From Casuarina equisetifolia (lineage: Eukaryota; Streptophyta; Magnoliopsida; Fagales; Casuarinaceae), in assembly GCA_028551475.1 (NCBI GenBank), contig CM052356.1, forward strand, positions 13,357,884 to 13,421,883: a stretch of DNA of 64,000 bases. Reading direction: 5' to 3'. Numbering within the stretch: the first letter of the stretch is position 1; each line of letters begins with the position of its first letter. Shown here one piece after another: positions 37,580 through 48,766 of this stretch. Both the position numbers and the translations under genes were made by a program. The notes beneath the pieces are model-generated. The model was not told where the DNA came from. It did no database searches and worked only from the letters and a program-made list of their open reading frames with translations.

Positions 37580-40421
37580 TTAAACAGAATTTGTACTTGT
37601 TCTACAATCTGATTCCCGAGAAAAGACATCGCTGCCTTGTTGTGAAGGTGAGGAACTTTGGGCCCGGCTATTATGTGATTCGTTGGTGTAAGTCTGAGAG
37701 GCCAAGTACTCAAGTGCTACAACAATATCACCAATGAGAGGGCGGAAAGTCGGCTGCTCCTGAAGACACATTGCTGTAATAGCAATTGCATGATGCAAAG
37801 AACGAACAGGGAAGCGCCCTTGCAACAAGGGATCCACTAACTGGACAAATTTCCTTCGGTCCTTCAAAAATGGACGAGACTGCAGTTGAGAAAAAAAAAA
37901 ATCAATTATTACTCAAAAATATAACTCAGAAGTAAAAAGTCACTGACAGCGATATCTTTCATCTTTATATCTTATGATGTAGTAAAGGATTCCTCTCACA
38001 GCAAGTGCATGTTTATCACCATATAAAGCAACGGCATTGAACTCTAGTTAGCCAATTTCTTGAATGATCTAGAGTTTAGCAGTGAACATGGGTTAAAGGG
38101 ACAAAGCAAAAATCAAATGATACAGACATAACAGCACTTCAAAATATCAGCAATTTATAAAGAGACTCAGAAATGAAAATGGGAGGGGGATATGAACCAC
38201 TGACATGCTACAAGGGAAAAAAGGCACAAACTTCAACTCACCCAAGAAACTAGGTTCTGCTCTCCCTGCCTTTTGTTGCAGTCTATTGCCCTCCGCCCCG
38301 TGATCAGTTCCAACAGAACCACACCAAAGCTATAGATATCAGATTTAAGAGTCAGTTTACCACTCATGGCATACTCTGGTGCACAGTAACCATATGTTCC
38401 CATCACTCTAGTTGAAACATGAGTATTGTCACCAACAGGTCCCAGTTTAGCAAGCCCAAAATCTGAGAGCTTTGGATTGAAGTCATTGTCCAGCAAGATA
38501 TTTGCAGATTTCAAGTCACGGTAGATGACAGGGGGATTCGCTTTGCAGTGGAGATACTCAAGGCCCCGAGCTGCTCCAACAGCAATTTTTATTCGAGTAT
38601 TCCAACTCAGTGGTTCTTTCTCAGGTTTAATATCTGAGAAATAAACTAACTGTCAACTATAGTAAGAGAGACAAGGTTTTATTGCATTATCTAGCACGAT
38701 CTTAAGGGTGAATAAAGTAGTACTCAATTACTACTGAGAATAAATCTAGCTAGCACTATATTGCCAGTAAATTTATCCCTTAATTTAGTAGAGAATAACA
38801 CCACCTGCAATATGGATACTGCAACCATTGTCGCCAAAATTGGACCATGTTACTTGCACTGCAAGTTGTGAAAGCATGCAATTTAAAGCTGCAAACTACA
38901 CGCATTTTACAATTTAGACAAAATGAAACGAAATTTCACACCTAACATACGAGACCTTTGTTAGAGCTTCAACCAATACAACAATTATCTTTGTCCAGCA
39001 GTGAACCAATCGCAGCCTTTTGTCTTACTTCCTGTAAGACTAACCCTCTTCCTTCTGCTTGAAAGTTATTATTACTATATTTTTAGTGGAGCTTTTCATG
39101 CAATGGATGTATCCAAGATTAAAAATTGCATGAGAAGTGCATGACTGAAACTAAAATCAAGTGGCGAAAGTCTATGATACTTACCAAAGAGATGATCTTC
39201 CAAGCTACCCATTGGCATGAACTCATAGACCAAGAGCCTCTGATCTCCATCAGTGCAATAGCCAATCAACGTGACAAGATTAGCATGATGTAACAGACTC
39301 AACATGAGAACCTCCACAATGAATTCCTGAAACCCCTGGAGGCCATCATGATTAAGCTGTTTAATTGCAACAACCTGCCCATGAATACCAGGTTTCCTCA
39401 TAAGTATAAGCCATTCAACTCAAGCCTATGTTCTAAACTGAAGCAGGACAGCTAAACAAAGTTGTTGAAATGGAAAGGCCTTTCCGGTTACATAAACACA
39501 AAACAAACCCGTTTTAGGTATAATATCGAGTATATTAAGAAACTAGCAACTCGATTACTACATATGAAAATCACAGAAGTTGCAGTTTGGACATGAAAAG
39601 ACAGAATCTTTAGCCTAACTGTATCAGAAGCTTTTCTTTAATCAAACATCAAATTCGTAAAATGCACGCCTTGAACCTTATTCTGTCAGAGTCATAAGCT
39701 GAGAAAGCTCTTGCCAATAAAAATAGTATTCTTTTCATATCTTATTCGAGCAATCTAAGCCACATGGAAACCCAAAACCTTCCTCTAAAATCACACATTT
39801 TAAAGCACATATAACATCCAAATAATAGCACAGAATTGCAAATGTCTTTGAACTTGCCTGGCCCGTTTCGAGGCGGCCCTTGTAAACCCTTCCAAAACCC
39901 CCTTCCCCTATTAGATTTACCTCCCTAAAACCTCTCGTGGCCGCCGCGAGTTCACGAAAAGTAAAGCTGCGAGCCACATTGTTTTTTGGACCCGTGCCCT
40001 TGTCATCATTCAGAGCCTCCTTCCCTTTCCCATTCTCTGCTATGCAAGTTACAAAATTCACGTCCCACTACTCTTACAATTCGAGAAGTAAAATGCAAAT
40101 TTTAAAAATGGGTGTGCGGAAGTTCCTTACCATTGTCGAAGGAGTCCTTCCCTTTCCCACTACCTGTACATCCATTTTCCAAAGACGAAAAGGTTAGCAA
40201 TTGTTGGTAGCATAATAAAATACAGATGATAAAAATAGCAAAATTTGAAAGTAGAACAAAAACAATGAGACGGAGACACGGAAATCTCGGTTTTTTGGGT
40301 ACAGAGACGCAGCCATACCTGAAGAGTCAGCAGAATGTTGAGAAGTAGATCTTTTTCCATTCTCAATATCGATCCTGCGGACAACACTTCGTCGAGGACT
40401 AAGGCAGGAAAAGCAACTCAT
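37580..40421 (-). CDS. Receptor-like cytoplasmic kinase, RLCK-VII type, six exons with a micro-exon
   Basis: Predicted serine/threonine kinase of 399 aa. Exons on the minus strand are 40421-40319, 40163-40131 (33 nt), 40039-39858, 39374-39185, 38633-38242 and 37879-37580; phases join exactly. Four introns are GT-AG and the third is GC-AG (donor CAG|GCAAGT). The N-terminus [11 protein letters not shown] has no Gly2, so membrane attachment would rely on palmitoylation of Cys3 and Cys6. Kinase features are the glycine loop GEGGFGRV (90-97), Lys111, Glu127, YRD (207-209), DFG (227-229) and APE (254-256). All key residues are present. The 33-nt exon lies in the variable N-terminal linker. The last exon gives a Ser-rich tail. 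Compared with the kinase at 30-32.7 kb, the catalytic-loop and DFG segments are fused in one 392-nt exon, so this is not a recent tandem copy. It is closer to the PBL20-27 group by general look; I do not assign a symbol. Confidence 0.93.
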
Positions 40422-40923
40422 TTTCTGTCTGTCTCTGTCCTCAGTCTCACACAACTAAGAGAGCTGTAAAATAATTGCTACAATGAAGAGAGAACCCCCT
40501 GGGATGAATTTCTCAGCCGAAATCGACGCATCTCAAATAATGCCCACAATTCAACATCAAAATGAAACAAGAACTCAACCCTAGGCGGAGAGATCACAAA
40601 GGCCGTAAAGAGAAAATTCAAGAACTGTTGAATAGAAATCCAATCCCAGGATACAATGTTATCGAAAATAAACAAAAAAAAAAAAAGAAACAAACAGAGC
40701 AAAAAACAAGAATATATTTTAAGAAACTGGGAACAAAAAAGACTCTAGAAAGCGCGTTTGGCAAGGGTGGTTTAAGGATTCAGGGGAAAATGGGCGAGAA
40801 GGAGAAAAACTGAAACAAAATTAAGCGTAGAAAGCAAACAAAAACAATGGGAGTGGGTTCTTGGGCTAAATTTGGAGGCAGAGAGCGCGACAAACTCAGT
40901 GAGAGGAGCTGGATGTTGTTTTG

Positions 40924-40991
40924 TTTCTTTTTTCTTTTTTCTTTTTTCTTTTTTTCTTTTTTTCCTTTTTTCTTTTTTTCTTTTCTTTTTT
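40924..40991. repeat. Polypyrimidine tract, (CT6-7)n
   Basis: A nearly pure T/C run of about 68 bases made of imperfect TTTTTTC units, about 500 bases upstream of the kinase start codon. It reads as a GAAAAAA-type purine tract on the kinase strand. Long frames across it are low-complexity artefacts. Confidence 0.85.
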
Positions 40992-43762
40992 GTGGGTTTT
41001 TAAAAATGTGGGCCTGAGTTTCTCTGCTCTGCCTTTTATGGTTTGATTTATTTTCAAACATTACTCGCATTTATGTTTGTGCATGATCGTTGAATGTCTT
41101 CTTTCTCTCCTTTCTTTCCTTCTTCCCTTGCTTTTCCCAATTTCGTTCTTTTAGGCGCCTTTCAAGGTTTCGGACTGGGGTTTACGCTTCTGACCTCGAG
41201 CCTGAGCTGTTTATTACGAGGATTGACACTGACAGCTTCGGATCCCAACTGAACAGGTCTGACGCGGCCTTGGATTCTGGACTTCCATTAGGAGTTAGAT
41301 GCGTGTTGCAGTTTTGACGCGCGTGACGCACAATCTTGCTCCACGTGGGGCTGATGGCTGACCCTCACAAGACGGACACCAATTTCAAATCAGTTTTTCC
41401 TTTTTTTTTTCTTTTTTTTTCAAACGAAAGGAAGAAAAGGCATACAATGACGCGGTCAAAATTCGGTGTTAATATAAAAATAGCAAAGCATCAGAGGCCG
41501 TGTGGGTCCTCTCGCGCCGATTCGGTGCTCTGTCCAAAGTCAATATTCATATTCCCTGATCTATGCCACTTGGGCCTCCTTTGGAAGAAATATAAAGAGC
41601 CATCAATCTCAACACAGTGTGCTTTCACCTTACTGCCCATAAAAGTCCAATGGGTTGCTAATAGGCCTGTATAGATGTCTATATATATATATATGTACAC
41701 ACACACAACTAAACTAGTTTTAGTCGATATGGTGGTACTCAGCCTCTCTGCTCTTTCCTTATAATCCTAATCGCAATCTAAAACCAAAAGAGACTAAACT
41801 AGATGGGCTTGATTGCAGAGAACATGACAAAGCGCCCAAAGCAACGAAAAGATCCGAACTGAAAATCATAGATGGCCCACACGAGACTCTACAATCGGCC
41901 CCTGAAGTGGACTGAGGCTAGCTCTCTGAGCTTCCTAGAAATTTGATGGTTTATTTTAAACATTAATTCATGTCAAACGATTTGATAAATAGAGCGTGAT
42001 TCATATGCAACCTGAAATTTCATGCATCTAATTGAAAACAATTTGAGGATATTTGGTCTTCTGTTTTAAAGAAAGGCAATATAATTGAGTGGACACAGAC
42101 ATACAACATGCGAGAAGTATATAATTTCTTTTTCAAAACTCTGTCTCTAGGTGTTTTGCTTTGAAAAAGAAGCATGCTTGAATGAACATTGCTGAGCATT
42201 ATATGTATAAATTATATCTAGCATGCGTTCTGATAGAAAAGAAATCCAAGGACTGGAAATGTCTCACGAGCTTTAGTATAGAACGGGTTCCAAGTGTTTT
42301 CAGACTTTAACTTCTAATATTCAACTATCGAGAAAGTAAATAAGTTGGATGGATTTAATCATATTGAATCTGTAATATTTTACAATATACACTGTTTCTA
42401 CTATTTATACAAAATAATCCTGCAATTTTTTACATAAGAAAAGTCATGTCCTAAATATGTACACGCGTAATTTGAAAAAGGTATGTATCTCATATACCAA
42501 ATCCGAAGTATCGCATATTTTATTAACAATAATAATACAATAAAAATAAAAAAGAATTGTACATAATTATCAAGCGATCTGGGAAAAGCTTCCAAACATT
42601 TAGACTTGCTACTTGCTCAGAGAAGATTGGAAAAACAAAATGAGAGGCAAAATTAATAAATAAATAATTAAAAGACTGAAAGGGATTAACGAGCAATTGC
42701 TTGTCCCATACCACCTTCTAGAAATGGCCGAGCCCATGGTATAACATAAAAACCGTTGGACCCATTTGCTTTTGTTGCTATTATTTTGATTACCCGCGTG
42801 GTCAATTCCCTATCACACAATTCTAGAGCCCATGCACTGTACATCGTCCGTCTAATGAATCATAGAACAAGAGGGTTTTGTTAATTATGTCCCGTGAAGA
42901 GAATAGCATAAACTCCTCCACAATTCAAATTAATTAAGATAACTTTTATAATAGGGATAGTTGGGTAACTTACAAATTATTTATGAACAACGCTATAAAA
43001 AGTTTGTGTACCTACCTTTCTTTATTCTGCCGTTGAACTTGGACTAATTAGTGGCATCTCCCTTGAGATGGTTAACCCAAAAGATAAAAAGAATAAGTAT
43101 ATTATAATTAGGTAATGTATCTCTTCTGTTAAAGAAAAGCATGGAATTTAAAGGTCATTTGGCTGAAATAATGTTAGAAGACTGATTGTCATCTTGCTTT
43201 ACAGTGCTTTTTTATCGTTTTGACAAGAAAAGGATATCTAAGCAGCAATGCCCCAATAATCACAACAGGAACAGGAATATGATAACAATAAACTAGCGTA
43301 AATCTAGGATCCAATGAACAAAGAAGCACTTGCTGATACAACGCAATTTTAGTTGACGCAAAAGACATTCAAGGGAGATAGTTGTTCATTTTCAATTGTA
43401 AGTACAGGTTCAGAAACGGATATTCTGCTACAAAACGGGACTATCAAGCGTGTTGAATAAATCGCATCAAATAAAGCGGAGAACAGGGAGAAATAAGGAC
43501 CGCCGCTCATGGCTTCAGACCTTACGTCTCGTACATTCTGTCTAGAGCAAAAGGTTCGCCCGATTCTCCTCCACTGCACACAAAGGTCCTTCCTGGAAAA
43601 CCTTTATTGTGTTTGGACGAAAGGGATTGTATCCTTTAATTCTCTTCGAAGTTAACTCGCGTGCAGTTCTATCCAGTCTCTTTCCAGATGGAAAAACGTG
43701 TGAAATAATCGTGGAAGCGCCCCCCCGCTCTTCCAAAACTTAAACAATCTGTCTTTTATGCT

Positions 43763-43786
43763 TATATATATATATATATATATATA
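43763..43786. repeat. (TA)12 microsatellite
   Basis: A pure TA dinucleotide run of 24 bases. Confidence 0.9.
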
Positions 43787-44653
43787 GATATTTTCCTTAT
43801 GAATCTCATTCTGTCGTTTTGACGTGCACTGCGCAAGCAAACTTAATAATAAAGTTTGCCTTCAACAAAGAAAGACACTGCATTACCGAAGTCTTCTCTT
43901 CCCAGTCCCTTGAAGGCTCTAAAATAAAGGAAAGCTGAAGGTTGAGCCACTTCTCTCCCACCTTCGATTTGACAATGTCAATGGATATGGCTTGTGATTT
44001 GCTTTTATTTAAAGATGATGGCTCGACGTCCGGAGACGAAATTGGTATTCTTTTGGTCATAAAAGACGGCAGGCAACTCGACGACGTGTCGGCATTGGTT
44101 TGGCCATATTTGTCGTGGGAGACACCTCTGACAATATCGTACTTGGAATATGCGTAGTCAATCTCCCAATTTAAGAATGCATGAAATAAGAAATAGAAGA
44201 ATGATGAATTCGACATTGACCCCTCGCGCCCAAGCTTGCCGTGCCTTTCATGTCAACACAAATTAGTTCCTTAATATATCCATCCCAAAGGTATTATTTT
44301 TTAAGACGTCAGATTCAGCCACTCGGAATGCAGTTCGACGTCGGATGACATGGCTAAACTAATCAATGCTCTAAAAACCCCTGTTTTATGAAAAAATTAT
44401 GAAAGGCTTTTCGTACTGGAATGGGGAATGCAAATTCTTTTTTTTTTTTCTTTTCTTATTGGAAGACAAGAGGTTGCACGTTGCTTTCCTACACATGCGG
44501 AAGGTTTTCAATTGGCACTTGCTCGGTTGGTTTTGATTTCCCAATTTTGGAATTTTTTTTTATGAAAAAATTTATTAGCGTTATTGCCTTTCTTTTTCTT
44601 CGTTGTCGTTGTTGTTGCTGCTCAGCTGATTGAACGCATAAAGTGTAAGAACT

Positions 44654-44660
44654 TTATATA
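44654..44660 (+). promoter_or_regulatory. Possible TATA box of the GT92 gene
   Basis: TTATATA within ACTTTATATAGATAG lies about 360 bases upstream of the first GT92 start codon and about 140 bases upstream of an upstream ORF. Position and sequence are plausible but unproven. Confidence 0.25.
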
Positions 44661-44795
44661 GATAGTCTCAAATTAAGATAAAAAAAAAAATCTCTTAAAA
44701 CCTTGATGGTTGTTCCGAAGTTACTGGAGTCCGAAAGGCATAATGCGGCCATCAAGGCTCAATAAACCGCACCGTCATACAACAGCTCAGGGGCG

Positions 44796-44844
44796 TCTAT
44801 GTTTATGTCTATGTCTATGTCTATGCCTATGCCTATGCCTATGC
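44796..44844. repeat. Hexanucleotide repeat (TCTATG/CCTATG)n
   Basis: About eight units, beginning with TCTATG variants and changing to CCTATG. The unit length is a multiple of three, so copy-number change would preserve the frame of the overlapping upstream ORF. Confidence 0.9.
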
Positions 44845-44996
44845 CGCCATCAACAAACGCGCTCCACTTAAAAAACCCTCACTCTCAAACTCTGGCTTTT
44901 CCCTCAAATTTTATAATGAACGCATGGAGTGGTAATATGAATCGAGCCTTCCCCTTTAGCCAACCCCCCCAGGATTCAGGTCCACACAGACTCTGA
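44799..44996 (+). CDS. Upstream ORF in the GT92 leader, with hexanucleotide repeat
   Basis: A 65-codon open frame starts at the ATG at 44799 and ends 19 bases before the GT92 ATG at 45016, in a different frame. Its first 18 or so codons come from an imperfect TCTATG/CCTATG hexamer repeat and encode alternating Met-Ser and then Met-Pro. If the transcript starts at the TATA-like site, ribosomes would meet this frame first and it could lower translation of the main protein. Whether it is translated is not known, and it has no recognisable domain. It could equally lie upstream of the real transcription start. Confidence 0.3.
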   Translation: MFMSMSMSMPMPMPMPPSTNALHLKNPHSQTLAFPSNFIMNAWSGNMNRAFPFSQPPQDSGPHRL

Positions 44997-45015
44997 ACAA
45001 CCCCACGCTACTTGT

Positions 45016-46836
45016 ATGCCAATTCCTGCTCAATATTCTGTCCCTTCAATTTCCCATCCCAGTTGGAGCCTATTTTCCCACCATCAAGAAACCATGCGCA
45101 GAAGGGTCCGTACTAACCTTGGCCTCGGTTTCCTTGCTATCCTTCTCTTCGCCTTCGTCTCCCTCTATCGCTCTCGCAATGCGATTTCGGACAAAGAGGT
45201 TCGGCTCTCGACGAACGCTCTCACAGCCCGATCCAAGAATCCCAATCTTGTCAACTACGCGCTCAGAGAGAATCTACGCGATCAGGATAATGTAGGACTC
45301 AGCCACTTACGGACTCGACGTGTTTCCTCTATCGGATACTCAGTCGCGACTGCAGCGGTTTTGTTGCCGGACTGGGAAGTCCTCGTGATCGCCTCGCCCG
45401 AGACGCCGCTTTCGATCGCTGCCGGGGAGGAGTACCATTGTCTTTTCCAGAACAACGCTACGTCAGCGGCCACTTTCGCTGGCTTTCTACCGTTCACGAA
45501 CCAGACCACGTTCAAGTGCGTCATGCCGACCAGCGTTCGTCGTCTCCGGCCGTTCCTGCAGCCGGTTCTGATAAAACCCTCGGAGGACGAAGCTCATGCC
45601 GCCAGGCCAATGCCGCAGCTGAACAGGTGGAATTTCCTGGCGTACGAGTCGTTCTCGACTGACGACGACGTTGTTCTATTTGTAAAAGGAGTGAACCATC
45701 GGCAGGGATTGAACCGGCAGCCACACGAGTTCATGTGCGTGTTCGGCAACGGAAGCGACAGCACCGTTAAAACGGCCGTCACGAGCTCCATCCAAGAGGT
45801 GTTCAGGTGCCCCCATCCGAAGGTGAACGTGACGGCGGTTAGTTCTGGCGGGGAGGACGAGCGAATCAAAATCTCCCTGGAAATCGTGGCCAAAAACCTA
45901 GTGGTCCCTTCGGTTGCGTACTACACGCCCTGGCGTAGCTTAGCGACTCCAAAAGAGCCGAGATCGCTATTGTGCGCATGTACTATGGTTTACAACGTGG
46001 CGAAGGTCTTGAAGGAATGGGTGATGTACCACTCCAAGATTGGGGTCCTGAAATTCATATTATACGACAACGACAGCGAAGATGATTTGGGACGAGTTGT
46101 TGAGGACCTTAATCGGGAGGGCTACAACGTAACGACGCTATTTTGGATTTGGCCTAAGACCCAGGAGGCTGGGTTCTCGCACAGTGCGATCTACGCTAAG
46201 GAATCGTGCAGTTGGATGATGTACGTCGACGTTGATGAGTTTGTTTTCAGTCCAGCGTGGCATCATTACCCAGAACCATCTAACGGCATGCTCAGTTCCC
46301 TCTTGCCGGCGGCACCCCGGATGCAGTTGTCACAGCACCGCAGGATCGGCCAAGTTGTGATTAAGTGCTACGAATTTGGACCGTCCAACCAGACCGCCCA
46401 TCCGATCGACGGGGTCACGCAGGGGTACGTGTGTCGCAGAAGGACTGAGCAGCGTCACAAGTCTATCGTACTTTTGGACGCTGTCAATTCCACGTTGCTC
46501 AACATGGTCCACCATTTCCAGATGAAGCAGAGTTTCAGGTCAGCGGCAATGCGCATGGGGGACGCAGTGGTCAACCACTACAAGTACCAGGCGTGGCCCG
46601 AATTTCGGACCAAGTTCCGGCGGCGAGTCTCAGCCTATGTTTCGGACTGGACGCAGGCGGTGAACCCCAGCTCGAAGGATAGGACCCCAGGTTTAGGGTT
46701 CGAGCCGATTGAGCCAAATGGCTGGGCCCAAAAATTCTGCGAGGTCAGGGATGAGCGGTTGAAGAAGTTGACTCAAAAATGGTTCGTCACTGGCAGGCCG
46801 CATGGGTACCAAAAGATGGCGTGGCAAGATGAATGA
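45016..46836 (+). CDS. Glycosyltransferase family 92 protein (DUF23), single exon
   Basis: An intact 606-aa frame without introns. A basic stretch (MRRRVR, 27-32) followed by a hydrophobic segment (about 34-51) forms a type II signal anchor, so the protein is expected in the Golgi with its catalytic part in the lumen. The GT92 domain covers about residues 317-560: it starts at LLCACTMVYN, contains a conserved KEWVMYHSKIGV segment, and has a DVD motif (405-407, within YVDVDEF) that would bind the metal and sugar nucleotide. GT92 includes plant beta-1,4-galactan synthases, but this protein looks more like the UPF0392 group whose substrate is not established; that is a judgement from memory. The coding region is visibly more GC-rich than its surroundings. 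An alternative start at 45094 (Met27, just before the basic anchor) would give 580 aa and is at least as plausible. Confidence 0.93.
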   Translation: MPIPAQYSVPSISHPSWSLFSHHQETMRRRVRTNLGLGFLAILLFAFVSLYRSRNAISDKEVRLSTNALTARSKNPNLVNYALRENLRDQDNVGLSHLRTRRVSSIGYSVATAAVLLPDWEVLVIASPETPLSIAAGEEYHCLFQNNATSAATFAGFLPFTNQTTFKCVMPTSVRRLRPFLQPVLIKPSEDEAHAARPMPQLNRWNFLAYESFSTDDDVVLFVKGVNHRQGLNRQPHEFMCVFGNGSDSTVKTAVTSSIQEVFRCPHPKVNVTAVSSGGEDERIKISLEIVAKNLVVPSVAYYTPWRSLATPKEPRSLLCACTMVYNVAKVLKEWVMYHSKIGVLKFILYDNDSEDDLGRVVEDLNREGYNVTTLFWIWPKTQEAGFSHSAIYAKESCSWMMYVDVDEFVFSPAWHHYPEPSNGMLSSLLPAAPRMQLSQHRRIGQVVIKCYEFGPSNQTAHPIDGVTQGYVCRRRTEQRHKSIVLLDAVNSTLLNMVHHFQMKQSFRSAAMRMGDAVVNHYKYQAWPEFRTKFRRRVSAYVSDWTQAVNPSSKDRTPGLGFEPIEPNGWAQKFCEVRDERLKKLTQKWFVTGRPHGYQKMAWQDE

Positions 46837-46977
46837 ATAGAAGGTTTAGACAAATATTGCAATTTTTGTTGGCTCTAATCCCTTAAGGATTGTGAGGTGA
46901 GTTTCGTACTTGAAGCTGTTCTATTGGTGGTTGGGTTTCACTGGGGGAGTTAAATTTGTTGGCAAAGTTAGAATGTA

Positions 46978-46983
46978 AATAAA
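46978..46983 (+). promoter_or_regulatory. Possible polyadenylation signal of the GT92 gene
   Basis: AATAAA about 140 bases after the GT92 stop codon, the usual plant distance. Other AT-rich motifs nearby could also serve. Confidence 0.4.
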
Positions 46984-48766
46984 ACAGAGAACGAACACCG
47001 TGAAATAGTGGGGATTCTGATCCTTTTGTCTTTCTTTTGGTTCCTTTCTAGTGAGAAGAGAATGAAAGCTTTTTCCTCCTTCCTTCATATGTTATTTATT
47101 TATTTATATTGTATGCCTTTTTACTTTGACGGAATTGAGTCGATTTTCTTGTTCTGTGGATGAACAGAACGCTAGGGCAGATAAAGTGCGGAGTTTTTCC
47201 TGCCCGTCAAGCAACGCTTGTATTGGGACTCGAAAGGAGGAGCTTCCATTTTTGAATGCAATTCATGTTTCTTGAAGACTGGGAAAGGATAATCCGAGAG
47301 TGACGAAATTTAGCCTGCTTACTCTCTTTTTCTTTTCTCTTTTTTTTTTTTTCCTTTTTTTCCTCCTTTTGTAATCTGTTATGGGAAAGCAGGTGCAAAC
47401 ACCAAAAACAAACTTCCACCCATGTGATGCTGCGTTTAGCTTACTGGAATCATGTTTCCTGCCTTGAGGGATTCAGAAGTTAGCGATCTTTGGCCACCAC
47501 TGCATTTCTATATACAATTAGCAGCCATCATGTCTTGACAATTTCCTTCTTTTTTGTCTTCTTTTCTTATTCTATATTTATGTGGCAATGCAAAGGGTTG
47601 ATTAAGGAGAGACATGGTTCAGCAGTTCATGACCGGTTCTGACCCTGTGATCCGTTATATACACCATAGAAGCTAAACCAAGTTCCGCCGGTTTAGCAAG
47701 TTTGAGAAATTAAAAAAGTATAATTCCATGCATTTCCCAAAATTACTTTGAATTTGTTGTATCTCTTATAAGTATTTTTCTTTCATATTTTACGTTTAAA
47801 TATGGTGTATTAGACCTGACATGCAAGCTTTGTGACTGGTGAACCATGGGGATTCACATACTTGGAAATTGACAACTTTGCATCTACTCAGGTGCCCACT
47901 TATTTGAACCTTGACTCATTTTCGTTTTCATTTTCATTTTCATTTTTATTTTTATTTTTATTTTCATTTTTTGTTCTTTTTAAAGTCAGAAGAGAGTTTT
48001 TATCTTTTTTGCTTCTTAAGAGTATCATTCATTAACACTCCTCGAGGTGATTTGACTTCTCATTGCACGTCTTTTGAAAGTGGATAATTGATTGTCTCAT
48101 ATAAGCTTTTAGTAAACGACTTCCTTCGAGACTTTTAAGAGCGGCGTAATCTCCCGTCAAGGATTTTTCAGCAGTGGGTAACAACCTCTTCCTTTTTTCA
48201 ACTTTTAATTGCTTGTCAAGTTTTGTACCGGACCTACACGGAAGCCAACTCTATTGCATGGCACTGAGATGTTATTTTCTTCCTATCACACCAAAAATCT
48301 GACATGCAGTTAGAAATTTGAACCTCAATAGTATTTAATTAAGCTTGTTTATATAAAATTAAATGGGTAAGCGAAATTTATGTACAAATATTTTTTTGGA
48401 ACTAAAGTCTACAGATTTTCGGTGTTGCAGAAAACTCAAAACTTTGCAAAACATTTTCAAGCATTGCATTAATTTTTGAGATTTTACATGAACCGGAAAC
48501 AAAGTAACGAAGCTGGCTTGACTAGGTATAGCTACATTGAAAACAAAAATAAACCAAAACTGAAGTAGTCGGTTTGCGTCTATAACCAAGAGCAAGGCAA
48601 ATTGTTGTTATTCTCCTGCTTCTGCTCGAGGATCTGCCTCCTCTACTCCTCAACCATTTCTTCTTCGCTCCATGCTCAACAAACAGGCGTAGAAGCCTGG
48701 ACATGCAACAAGGTTGCTTGGCTCAAGGAAAGAGCAAACTCATGATGTGAGATAACAAGAACAAGC
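46984..48766. other. Intergenic DNA right of the GT92 gene
   Basis: No gene is supported. The region contains pyrimidine runs near 47328-47370 and an imperfect (TTTTCA/TTTTTA)n run at about 47920-47972. From 48.5 to 48.76 kb there is a less AT-rich stretch of unknown origin that continues on the far side of the solo LTR at 50013. Confidence 0.4.
47920..47972. repeat. (TTTTCA/TTTTTA)n microsatellite
   Basis: About eight imperfect hexamer units, T-rich on the plus strand. Confidence 0.8.

Larger units (their letters stand above)
40422..44795. other. Intergenic region between kinase and GT92 genes
   Basis: It includes the leader and promoter side of the kinase gene, with a long T/C tract at 40924-40991, a (TA)n-(CA)n patch near 41680-41706 and a (TA)12 run at 43763-43786. 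Overlapping open frames on both strands at 43806-44216 (136 codons, minus) and 43942-44157 (plus) show no known domain. I see no gene I can support. Confidence 0.45.

Noticed and set aside
40780-41070. Lys-Glu-rich minus-strand frame upstream of the second kinase
   Set aside because: It is produced by the polypyrimidine tract at 40924-40991 and lies in the kinase leader region.
45282-45893. Several frames antisense to or out of frame with the GT92 gene
   Set aside because: They are by-products of the GC-rich coding sequence; only the GT92 frame shows a conserved protein.
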